Below are positions 35,125-45,400 of a stretch of DNA of 64,000 nt, piece by piece. Every line of letters starts with the position of its first letter. Positions within the stretch are counted from its first letter, which is position 1. The translations under genes and the position numbers were made by a program. This stretch comes from Trichomonas vaginalis G3 (taxonomy: Eukaryota > Parabasalia > Trichomonadida > Trichomonadidae), in NCBI RefSeq assembly GCF_026262505.1, contig NC_067204.1, positions 744,001 to 808,000 on the forward strand, in the 5' to 3' direction. The notes beneath the pieces are model-generated. The model was not told the DNA's origin. It made no database searches and saw nothing but the letters and a program-made list of their open reading frames with translations.

Positions 35125-35900
35125 GCACAATATCTATTCAGCCTGACTTCTTGTATATATGAGTTAGACTTCTTAAATATTGTGCTTGGGGCGATATAAG
35201 CATTTCCGAGATTACCATCGTGCTCTATAGTATGCTACTTCTCCCTGGTTCTAGCTCAGTTCCAAGGATATTGGCGTTCAAGGATTTGGCAAGGTCCTTC
35301 CGAAGTCTCTCATTCGATGAGAGATTTCGGAAGAATCTTGCCTTAAAGTACTCCAACTCTTGTTCTTTTGTTCCTAAATAGTGAGAAAAGTTATTTGACT
35401 ACTTAAGGTAGAGATTATCCGAGGTCCCTCATTTGATGAGAGGCCTCGGATAATCTCTGCCTTAAAATTGTACACTTGTAGTCCATGAGAGTGTAAGTAT
35501 ACATTGATAGAACAGCTTTCTTCTGAAGTCTTAGATTTGATGAGAACCTCAGAAGAAAACTGTCCTATTTTATAGTAAAAGGAGTTTCAGGAGCTCCAAA
35601 GCTCCCTTTAGTAAGGATTAGAAGCTTTGAAGCTCCTGGTTCGTAGACGTGTTTCGCATCTTTCATCAGAAGAGGCCCAAATGGTAAATAGCCTCTGCTG
35701 ATGAGCTTCAGGAGCTCCAAGGCTCCCTCTCGTAACGATTAGGAGCTTTGTAGCTCCTGAAGGTAAGGTAGGATTGCTCTGATCTCTAATCAGTAGATGC
35801 CATGCCTCATTATGAACTCTACTGACAAGAGATCAAGAGCTCCAAGGACTCCCTTTTTAGTTAGTGGCGTTCTCACCGTTTAGTAGGATTGCTGATCCTA
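35125..35900. repeat. Array of hairpins (array 2)
   Basis: At least seven stem-loops follow each other every 80-160 bases. They lie at 35125-35185 (arms GCACAATAT/ATATTGTGC), 35288-35342 (GGCAAGGT.../...TCTTGCC), 35403-35466 (TTAAGGTAGAGATTATCCGA/TCGGATAATCTCTGCCTTAA), 35507-35568 (ATAGAACAG.../...CTGTCCTAT), 35588-35639 and 35706-35761 (both CAGGAGCT.../...AGCTCCTG), and 35664-35706 (CATCAG, AGAGGC / GCCTCT, CTGATG). Several have a CTCATTNGATGAG tip, as in array 1 at 15907. Arms differ between hairpins while the fold is kept. There is no coding frame. Function is unknown. Confidence 0.8.
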
Positions 35901-36662
35901 CTAATGAAGTGACCACTTAGTATACGTTTTGAATAAATTGAATTTTTTTTAGAATTTAGTATTTTTTATAGACATCACATGTATATTATAAATACATAAA
36001 TATATTCTTTAATTCAAAAAATTCAATTCGGTTTTGGGATGGGTATCCCAGCCCCAAGTATTCAATTTTATTCAATTTTTAAAGAATTTTGGGTTGGGAT
36101 GCCCAGACCAAAACAAGCTTTATACTTTGATGTGTAGATACGTATGTGTGCATCATTGTTGTGTTATATATTATGTTTTTAATGAAAAAAAAATCTGATT
36201 CAAAAAAAATTATCACTAATTAGTTGATAATATAAAGAAAAAATAAATAAATTGTATGTTTTGAGAGTATTTATCCACATTCACTCATATGAATTTCATT
36301 AAATAGTGTCTTTTTACTCCCAAATTTATTTTGAATTATTGAAATCAAAGAAAAAAAATCAGAAAAATTTCTCGAAATTTTTATTTTCAAAAAAAAATTG
36401 GATTTTATATTGAAAACAGACACTGGGAGGACGATAGGGCTGGGATTGGAGATACCCCCCTCACTTGGGAAAAATACGGATCTATATTAATATAAGGATG
36501 TCAATTTGGAAGAAAAGTGAGAAAATTCCTAAAATGCTAAAAATGAATTTTCCAAACGTGCTTTTTTATCTCATTTTTTTGATTTTGAAAAAAATTTGGA
36601 GAGAAGAACTCTTCGTTTTTGAATTTTGTCACGATGGTTTTAAAGTATATTAGACACATGTA
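35901..36662. other. Gene-free stretch with GGGATG-type short palindromes
   Basis: TTTTGGGATGGGTATCCCAG at about 36033 and a related inverted TTGGGATGCCCAGACCAAAA at about 36094 flank an AT-rich core, so a small foldback element of about 90 bases is possible. GGGCTGGGATTGGAGATACC recurs near 36437. No gene is seen; a 62-codon frame at 36465 lacks coding character. Confidence 0.4.
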
Positions 36663-38561
36663 GGGCTGTACAAGATTTAAAAAAACATTGCCGGGTTACC
36701 GTAGAGGCCTAAAAAAATCGCGCCTCGGCGGCAAGCCGCCTCGGCATTAAGAATGCGCATCTAAATTTTTATATGTCCTTCTTTCTTTTATTTTTCCCTT
36801 CCCTTCCTTTTCTTTTTCTTTTTTTCCCTCCTCTTGCTCTCATTTACCTTTTTTTTCCTTTTCTCATCATTTTTCAAAATTTAAAATTTTTATCAAAAAT
36901 CTTGCCTATAAAAGCAGATTATGGAACCTTTTAGTGCCTCGTAATCAATATTATACAGCATAAAGCATATTAAATGAAAGTAATTACGTATAAATTTATT
37001 TTATTATCTTATTTATTAATTCTTTAGCATGTATTGTTTAATATTAACTTTTCTGTACATTAAATATGATATCTCCAAAGTATGAATGCCTTGTAACGAA
37101 ACGAAAACTTAATTTTATGTTGAATATTTGTCACAAACATTAGATTATTAAAATATATGTTGGATATCCCTTAGTATGAGACTTCATGACTCTTGTTGTC
37201 TAACGTGAGCTTTGGATTGCAAGCTTGCTACAGCACATAAGTATTCTGTGGTTAAAAAAACCACATGAGCTTTAAAAACTATAAAACCAAAAATAATTGT
37301 TATAATTTAAATGAAGAAGTAATTTAAAACGATTTTATTTATGATCAAATTTTATATATTTTTTGGATCAAATCCATTTTAATAGAATTTATATACTATT
37401 CATCTATTAGTAAACACTACCGTATATTATTTTTTAAGCTATCTTATTTTTTGAACTTTTATTCAAATCTTTGGTCGCAAGAAGAATTGCATGATAAATA
37501 AAAACCTTTAATCAAAGTCAATTTTATTTTTCATATTCAAATGGACTGAGTGTTAACATTTAACATTTTTTGCTAATTGTCGTCAAAAATTAGGCGTAAA
37601 GCAAAAATTGATATTTCATATGGTTTTATGATAGATAAGCATTATATTCCCACTCATTATATTCGTAATTTTTGAGGTTTATCCTTCGCTTTTAAGATCA
37701 TTGAATTTGATTTTTATATAAAATAGTTATATATTAGAAAATAATATGAGTTTATATGATATTATTTTTCAGAAGATTTCATTCTATATGCCTATGAAAA
37801 GTACTCACAAAACTAACTTTTTCCTAATTATAATTAAATCTAGAATATTGTATTATGCTTAGTATTATTTCATTTTTCTCATTCAATTTAGAATTTACAA
37901 ATGTCAAAAAATTGAGAGCTGTCACTTTTGATGAATTTCTGTTTATTACAGCATTGTTATTAATAATGAAAAATAAAGCTTATTTCAATGAAAATTGTTC
38001 TGCAAATTTATTTCACTTTTGACCTCACTTTTTCCGTAATTCAATTTTTTACTTTTAATATTTTAGATCTTCATAATATCATTTGAAAAATTAACCATAT
38101 AAAAAAATCAAGTTATCAATTCACTTTTTCCGTAATTCAAAAATCAAAAATATAAATAATATATTTTTATCAAATATTATTATTATATTCTATGAAAAAT
38201 GAGGTCCGGAAATTTTGCGGATTCCCGTAACTCAATTTTACGGAAAAAGTGCAGTAAACTATTCAAAATACGGAAAAATTGGTGTAAACTAATGATTTTA
38301 CGGTAAAATCACGGAAAGTCCCGGAAGAATATATGTGCCTATATGAAATTATACAAAAATGAATCAAACGCATTTTAAAAGATTGTTCTTGTATTATAAA
38401 TGCTATTCGCAGATTTATTAGTTGAAGAAAATTACCAAATTTTTGCCGATTTACAAAAAATGATTTACAAAGCATATTTTTATAAGGCTTTAAAAATCTT
38501 TAAAATGTGACCGGTGACGGAAATCCATGGTAACCAACCGCGGTTCCCGTTTGGAATGCCA
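36663..38561. mobile_element. Putative 1.9-kb non-autonomous DNA element
   Basis: The 12-base sequence TAGACACATGTA stands on both sides (36651-36662 and 38562-38573), like a long target duplication; 9-12 bases would suit Mutator-like elements. The inside has no coding frame. Near its left end is a GC hairpin (GCCTCGGCGGC/GCCGCCTCGGC at about 36722-36746), and its right 560 bases are the dispersed repeat also found at 16610-17153. Terminal inverted repeats are weak at best (GGGCTGTACAAG against TGGCATTCCAAA), so the class is uncertain. Confidence 0.5.
38005..38561 (+). repeat. Dispersed repeat, copy 2
   Basis: This is the counterpart of 16610-17153, in the same orientation, about 21 kb away. 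Exact shared stretches include GGATTCCCGTAACTCAATTT with the following TACGGAAAAAGTG, and TTGCCGATTTACAAAAAATG. Similarity ends at the TGCCATA where the 12-base direct repeat starts. Confidence 0.75.
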
Positions 38562-38573
38562 TAGACACATGTA

Positions 38574-39400
38574 TTGATATTACTATTTTTGTATATTTTG
38601 AGAGAAAATCCCTAAAAAGTGAGAAAATCTGAGACGGTTTGAGAAAATATATAAACTATTGAAAATTTGAATTAAACTTCTAATTTGGAAAAAAGAAATT
38701 TGGAAAGAAGAAAAATCAAAAATCGAGATTTAGACTCAGTATCAAATGGAGAACAAAATGTTTCTTCATATGAAGGGAAAAAATTTTCTTGTGAACAAAT
38801 AGAGTTTTTAAAATTTTATTGTATGTAATGAAATAAACAAATATTAAAATTATTTTTTGATAACAAGAAAATTCTCAACAGAAAATATTTGAGACAAAGA
38901 AAAAAAGAAAATTGAAAAATATTACTCTCCTTTATATTTCATGAGATTTTAAATTTATTCTCATAAAATTGACAATTTTATACGTTTAGATGAAAATAAG
39001 TGATTTTGCTTGAAATAAAAATTATTGTTTGTTTACAGCTATCAAATAGATTTTTGCTATTTCGATTAAAATTTGTTAATCAAATTAATAATTTTTTTTC
39101 TAAATATCTTAAATATCTGGATCACTCACTGATACGATGAATTAAACGATAAAAATAATACAAACTCAACTAAGTTTCCTGTCTTTCAACCAAAAAATAT
39201 TATGCAATTTAAATTAAATTGTTTATTCAAAGATAAAACAAAGATAAAGTAATTATAATTATCATATACTTTATGAATAACTCTCTAATTGGATAATATT
39301 TTCGTACAAATATTTTTATTAATATCGATAAGAATATGTTTACCTACTATCACCATATGTCGATAAACGAGAGTAGAGTGATTTTTATCATCGAAACTTT
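38574..39400. other. Gene-free AT-rich stretch 3' of the ABC gene
   Basis: Only the 150-base repeat at 38817-38968 stands out; the rest is AT-rich DNA. Confidence 0.4.
38817..38968. repeat. 150-base repeat, inverted relative to 62966-63119
   Basis: From TGTATGTAATGAAATAAACA to TTCTCATAAAATTGACAA this stretch is almost identical to the reverse complement of 62966-63119, where it abuts both a truncated BspA-like gene and the edge of a virus-like element. Confidence 0.85.
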
Positions 39401-41530
39401 TTAAAAGCTGTAAGCAGGAAGTAATAATCTTGTTTTTTCTGAGTTAGTTGTAGAACTATTGATGCCCGAGTCTGAATCACTTGTCTCTTTCTTCTTCTTA
39501 TCTTTCTTCATTTCATTCTTATTTTCCTTCTTCTTTTCATCTTTTTTAACTGGATCAGGGAGTGGTTGAACAGGTTTATTTTGTGGATTGGAAGTATCAC
39601 TGATATTGTTGCCTGCTGCAGAATTTGCATTATTCTTCTTAGCAGCCTCACTCCCCTTCATGATATCCTTCTGAGTAAGTTGTCTTGAGACGAGTTTGTA
39701 ATAGAAACCTCCCTTTTGAACTAACTCATTATGTGTGCCTTGCTCAACAATTACACCGGCATCGAAAACATAAATGATGTTAGCGTTTTTAATTGTTGAC
39801 AAACGATGAGCAACAATGACACCAGTTCTGCCTATGAGGACATTATCGAGTGCAGCTTGAACCTTCTTTTCTGATTCAGCGTCCAAAGCAGATATAGCTT
39901 CATCACAGATAAGAATTCTTGGATTCTTGATAACAGCTCTTGCAATGGCAATTCTTTGACGTTGACCTCCCGATAATTGTCCTCCGCGGTCACCAACTAA
40001 TGTATCGTATTTCTTGTCGAGTTTTTCGATGAACTTCTTAGCATTTGCTATATCAGCAGCTGTATCAATTTGTGAATCTGTGGCTGTTTCAACTCCATAA
40101 AGGATGTTATTCTTTATAGTTGTAGAGAAGAGTGTAGGTTCTTGTCCAACAAGGCCAATCTTGTGATGTAACCAACGTGGATTATATTCCTTGATATCTC
40201 TTCCATCTAGAAGAATGAGGCCTTCAGTGACATCATAATACCTTTCGAGCAATTGAACACATGTAGATTTGCCTGAACCATAGTGACCAACTAAGGCTGC
40301 AATTTCACCACTTCGGATCTTAAATGAGACGTTGTTCAAGACATTGACTGGACGAGTTGGATATCTAAATGTAACATTCTTGAATTCAATTTCACCAACA
40401 AAGTTGTCTGGCTCGATTCCTCCATCAAATGGAACAGATGGTGGACTGTTAGTTAATTTGAAAATTCTTGCACCAGCAGCAATAGCTCTTTGCTCACCTT
40501 GGAGTGAACCTTGGAGCATTAAGATGCCCATACGTCCGAACATGCAGTAACCCCAGCATGACATTAAATCACCAAGTCCGAAACCAAATGTACCATCTGA
40601 CCTAAGAGAGTTCTGCACTAAGTGTGTTCCGTAGTAAAGATTACCAAGAACCATAGCCCAAAGAAGTATCATGATAATTGAACCCATTCCAGACATCAAA
40701 AAACCAATTCTTCTTTCGCTCTTAATAGTTTCATACTGAGATTTTTCGAATCTTACGATTTCGTCTTCTTCTCTATTGAAACCTCTAACTGTTCTTACAG
40801 ATGAAAGTGTTTCTTCAGCAATTGTCATGGATTTGGAAAGGGAAAGGAATCTTCTGGATGCCTCCTTAATAACAGCTGGCATGAAGAAAGCCATAAAAAT
40901 TCCTGCAACTGGAATGATTGCTGTAGCAATCAATGCGAGTTTCCAAGAATAGACATAAGCAAAGACAATACCCGTAATGAATTGTGCAAGGTTTGAGATC
41001 TGAGTTCCCTTTTCTGTGCCAAATGCTTGCTGAACTTGTTGAGAATCTTCGGAAAGCAAAGTTAAAATGCCTCCGATTGGATTAGTATCAAAGAATGTAA
41101 CGTCATTTTGCATCATACTCCTGAAAAGATCTCTTCGAATTCTGCCGGAAACTTCAGCACCAATTCTGATCCAGGCGTATTGATCAAAGAATTTGCAGAG
41201 TGCAGAGCCACATGATGTGCCGATCATTCCGTATATATATTTCAGACATTTGTCGTATGCATTTGGATTTGGATCCATGGAATAAAATGTTAATTGATTA
41301 AGTAATTTGCCGAATAAGAAGAATGTTAAAATAGTACCTCCACCACTGATAAATGATGGAATGATAGCAAGCACGTTTTTGCAGCTTCCAAAGGCCATTT
41401 TATATAATGTTCCTTTTGCCATTTTTGTATCATCATCTTGGACTTTAATCTGTTCACTAAGAGAATATTCGCTCGACCTTCTAGTTGAATATTCACTAGA
41501 GCTTCGATGAGTTGAACGATTTGGAAACAT
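39401..41530 (-). CDS. ABC transporter, B-type half transporter
   Basis: This 709-residue protein has one membrane domain and one ATPase domain. About six membrane helices lie between residues 50 and 330 (VLAIIPSFISGGGTILTFFL, then LALIATAIIPVAGIFMAFFM and IIMILLWAMVLGNLY). The ATPase domain has an aromatic A-loop (FRYPTRPV), Walker A GHYGSGKST, Q-loop VGQEPTLF, signature LSGGQRQRIAIARA, Walker B ILICDEAISALD and H-loop VIVAHRLST, so all catalytic residues are present. Ser/Arg-rich N-terminal and Lys/Asn-rich C-terminal tails are extra. It resembles the MDR/TAP (ABCB) group and should act as a dimer exporting peptides, lipids or drugs. TCATTTTATTTTTAAC precedes the ATG. Confidence 0.92.
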   Translation of the reverse strand: MFPNRSTHRSSSEYSTRRSSEYSLSEQIKVQDDDTKMAKGTLYKMAFGSCKNVLAIIPSFISGGGTILTFFLFGKLLNQLTFYSMDPNPNAYDKCLKYIYGMIGTSCGSALCKFFDQYAWIRIGAEVSGRIRRDLFRSMMQNDVTFFDTNPIGGILTLLSEDSQQVQQAFGTEKGTQISNLAQFITGIVFAYVYSWKLALIATAIIPVAGIFMAFFMPAVIKEASRRFLSLSKSMTIAEETLSSVRTVRGFNREEDEIVRFEKSQYETIKSERRIGFLMSGMGSIIMILLWAMVLGNLYYGTHLVQNSLRSDGTFGFGLGDLMSCWGYCMFGRMGILMLQGSLQGEQRAIAAGARIFKLTNSPPSVPFDGGIEPDNFVGEIEFKNVTFRYPTRPVNVLNNVSFKIRSGEIAALVGHYGSGKSTCVQLLERYYDVTEGLILLDGRDIKEYNPRWLHHKIGLVGQEPTLFSTTIKNNILYGVETATDSQIDTAADIANAKKFIEKLDKKYDTLVGDRGGQLSGGQRQRIAIARAVIKNPRILICDEAISALDAESEKKVQAALDNVLIGRTGVIVAHRLSTIKNANIIYVFDAGVIVEQGTHNELVQKGGFYYKLVSRQLTQKDIMKGSEAAKKNNANSAAGNNISDTSNPQNKPVQPLPDPVKKDEKKKENKNEMKKDKKKKETSDSDSGINSSTTNSEKTRLLLPAYSF

Positions 41531-42436
41531 GTTAAAAATAAAATGATTTGGAAAAAGTTTAGAAAATTTTGTGATAAAATCTCGATCATGGTGAACTGAA
41601 CAAATAAAATCCGTCGAATATAAATTACATTATTAATATATACACATCTAATTTCAACAAAGTAAATTGTTGCTATTCGGAACTATCAGTCGATCGCAAA
41701 ATTTGAGGTGGAAATAACCGTTACTCGAAATTACCACTTTGAAAGCTTTTTAGCCAAAATTTTCTCAACAAATATCATTGCATTTTAATTACAATTCGAT
41801 ATTTAATTATTTTCTTTTTTGTCAAAATTTTGAATAAAATTCAATGAATACCAATTATCGGTGTTTTCAATTTTTGTCAAATTTTTAAATCGAGCATCCA
41901 TTATTCCGGAATTATACATATTCATTAAAAAATGTGCATACAATATAATAACAATATTAACATGAAATATTCAATAAATTAGCTTTTTATGTTGATAAAT
42001 TTGTATTTTATATCAAATAACTAAAAATTATATTAATTGATAGAGTTTAGCTATGATCTCAATATCTATATATCATAACATCCAATAATTTAATAATACA
42101 CACATTAAAAAAAATTAACATAATTAATCCATATAAACGTATTATAACTTGCATAACATTAAGGATTTAAACTATTCTTTGTGGAAAAAAGTATTAACTG
42201 TAAAGATAATGTAAAACTATAGTGATCTTTCTATAATTCGATTTCCAGAAACATCAATGAATGAGATTGGTAAGAGATTTTATATTTAATTGGTTTATCA
42301 TGCTAAATTTGTTATTTTTCATTTCATCTTTAAGCAAGTACTTACTTGAGATCAATTATAAATCTGAATAGAAGGAAATTAAAAAAAAAAGTTTATCATA
42401 TAAAACAATACAAACAAAAATTTTTATTATAAACAG
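41531..42436. other. Gene-free AT-rich stretch
   Basis: About 900 bases between the 3' end of the WD40 gene and the 5' end of the ABC gene. No repeat, hairpin or RNA gene was noticed. Confidence 0.45.
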
Positions 42437-45400
42437 TTATTTTCGTCCAGTCAGAGGACGATTTCTATTATAAATAGGGCGAACGAAGATTGCTCCATTG
42501 AGTTCTATAGAACTGATTCTTTTTGATTTAGGGAACTGAGCGCTATTGTATATCTTGTTTTCTCGACTTGTGTTTGATAACTTAGATCGTTTTGGTTTCA
42601 TTCCGTTGACAACATAATGAAGTAAGTCATTGGAACTTTGTTTCTTGTTCTGGTCAATCATTATGTTGCTGAGCATGTCATCGTAGATGTTGTTAGTACT
42701 TACATATGGTTTGACATTGAATTCAGGAAGAAATGAATTCTGTTTCCTGATTTCCTTTCTTTTGAACTTGATTTTCACTCTTTCAAGTTCTTCTTCACTG
42801 TCAATTTCGCTGCAAAATGGTTTTTCATTTATATTTTTAGTTTCTTCTGAATTTTCTATTTCATTATTTGGTTGGAATTTAAATGGAGAATCAGTCTCAT
42901 CATTACTCGTTTGCAATTCATTGTTTCTATCATCTCCTATTTCAACTGATTTATTGTCTCTTTTTTCTAATTTAATTGATTCATTGCCACTTTTTTCTAA
43001 ATTTTGTTTTTCATTTAAATTAGTTTGAACTTGTTCATTTAAATTGTAGAATGGCTGATTTTGGTCTGTGTCGAATGAATTGTCGTTTGAGTCCTCATTT
43101 TGGTCATCAGAAAGGAAGAGAGCCAAAGGGGAAGAATTTGAAAATTTGTCCTGAATTTCTTGAGACAAAAGAAGGAGAGAAGGAAGAGACTGAGAAGCAG
43201 ACAATTGTTTCTGGTCCGTCTTGTTTAGTTTCAGTGAAAGATTCGCTGTTGACTCGCTTTTCTTCAGCTTTTTCGTTTCTTCGACCAAAACAGAGAATTT
43301 TGATGAGTTCCTGGACAAACTCGACTCGCATTTAGTGTGCGTTATTCCGATGTCTCCTCTGATTTCTCCTCCCATCGCGGAGAGAAAGATGTTCTCTGTC
43401 TCTTCGCTCGATTCTACATTTATCTGAGATTTCTTCTTGAATTTCCTCTCTCTGACTAAAACTCTCTTGAATTTCATCGATTTCTTCGTGTCCCCCGCAA
43501 CATACTTTTCTCCCCTGTTTTGTTGATTCCTTGTGTCGTTTTTCTCAAACTCGAATTCAAATTTGTCATCAGAGGAAGAACTAGTCAAAACAGTCTTTGT
43601 CTCCTTGTTTTTATCAGTCAAATCATGATTTAGATCATTTTTGTTGCGGAAATTTCTCGGATTTCTCAAATTTCTGTTTGATTTAGAGTTTTGATTGGAA
43701 ATATCAGAGATATCTGTATTGATGTTGATATAGGATGATTTCTCTGGCTTGTTTGAAGAATTTTGGTTTAATTTCAAAATTGAATTTTGAGTTTTTGTTT
43801 GTTTTGGCTTTCTGTTGTTGTTTTTGTCGTTATCGTTGTCTAACTCCATGTATATTGATGAAACATTGACGTTTTTGTTCTCTTCTTCGACATTTTTTGT
43901 TGAATTATCTGATGAAGTTTTTCTGATTGGATTTTGCTTGAAATTCCTCTTGAAACTCTTTGATTTCGTGTTTTCCTGTGGCTCTCTTATCAAATTGCCT
44001 TTGTTCTGCTGCTTCTTCTTTGTCTTCTTCCCTTCTTCCGAATTTTCTTTCTCAATTTTTTCTTCCGAAATTTTACTTCCCTTTTCCTCTGAATTTTTAC
44101 TTCCCTTTTCCTCTGAAATTTTTATTTCCTCCTTTTGAATTTGCGGCGGAATTGTTGTGATTTTTTGTTTTGACGGCTGTGGTTTGATGGATTGGAAAAT
44201 CTCGAGAGAGCTGTTTGAACTTGAATCGAACAATTTGATGTTGGAGAGATCGAGTTTTTCTTCTTTTGTTTCTGTTTCTTTTTCCTCTGTTTTATTTTTG
44301 ACTTTCTTTTCCTTCTTCCTGTTTTTGTTTCTCTCCTGCTCTTCGTTGTATTCCTTCAAGAACTGACTCGTGTCAAACTCTTTCTTAGCTTTCTTTTTAG
44401 AGTTGTTTTCGTTGTTTTGTTTCTTTTTGTCACTTTTCCCATCGGCATCAGAAATTTTTTCTTCAGAATTTTCAACGGTTTTTTCTTCAGAATTATTTTG
44501 AATGTTTTCATCATTTTGAATTGATTTGAATTGGTCAGTTTTATCACCAAGATTTTCCATTTCTCTAAGAATCATTTCCTTGTCTTCATCAGTTATTTCT
44601 TGCTTTTGTTCTTCATCTTCTTTTTCCTGATTTTCCTCTGTTTGATTTGAGTTTTTCAGTAATTTTTCCTCTTTTTCGAGGAGTTTCTTCAGCCTGTTCA
44701 ATTCGTTCAAGTCGAAACTCTTCTTCGGACTCTGTTTCCTGTTGTTGTAGACGATCTTTGACTTTGTGAAATTGGAGAGAAAGGAAGAGTTCTGTGTCTC
44801 AAACTCCTCCAAATAAGAAACAGCGTTTGACTCCAAGTAGTCATCCAGTTCATCGAACACGTCCAACAGGGGATGTTCCTCGTCAATCTCGTTGAAAAAC
44901 ATCTGGTAGACAGGCTCGATTATCATCAGCTCTGAGTCAGTTGCGACCAGAATCTCCCTTCTCCCGTTCAGGATTATTCCGGAGAGGAGGGAGCAAGGCA
45001 GGGATATCTTGTAGAACACAGTCCAGTCGTAGTCGTACAAGCAGACGTTGCCATCCAATGAAGTAGAAATCCAGAAAGTCGGAGAAAACGAAATATTTGT
45101 AACTCTTTGCGAATGTGATTTTATCTTAAACGATTCTTTCAAATCATTCTGTATTACTTCGTATCTCTCAATTGTTCCGTCCTCTAACCCAATCAATATG
45201 TTGTTCCCCAAAATTCCAACAACATTTGAACTTTTGATGTCACTTTTTGAACATAAAACTGCCAAATTTTCACTGTCAAAAATAATAATTGTTGTTCTGT
45301 AGACTAAACAGATTAAATTAAGTGTTGGCATGAATTTCATTTGCACTATTTCCTCAGAACTCAAAGATCCATGGTATATGACTCTGAAATTATCATAATC

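Noticed and set aside
36465-36653. 62-codon frame in the gene-free 36-kb region
   Set aside because: Lys/Ile/Phe-rich translation of AT-rich DNA with no domain or codon bias.
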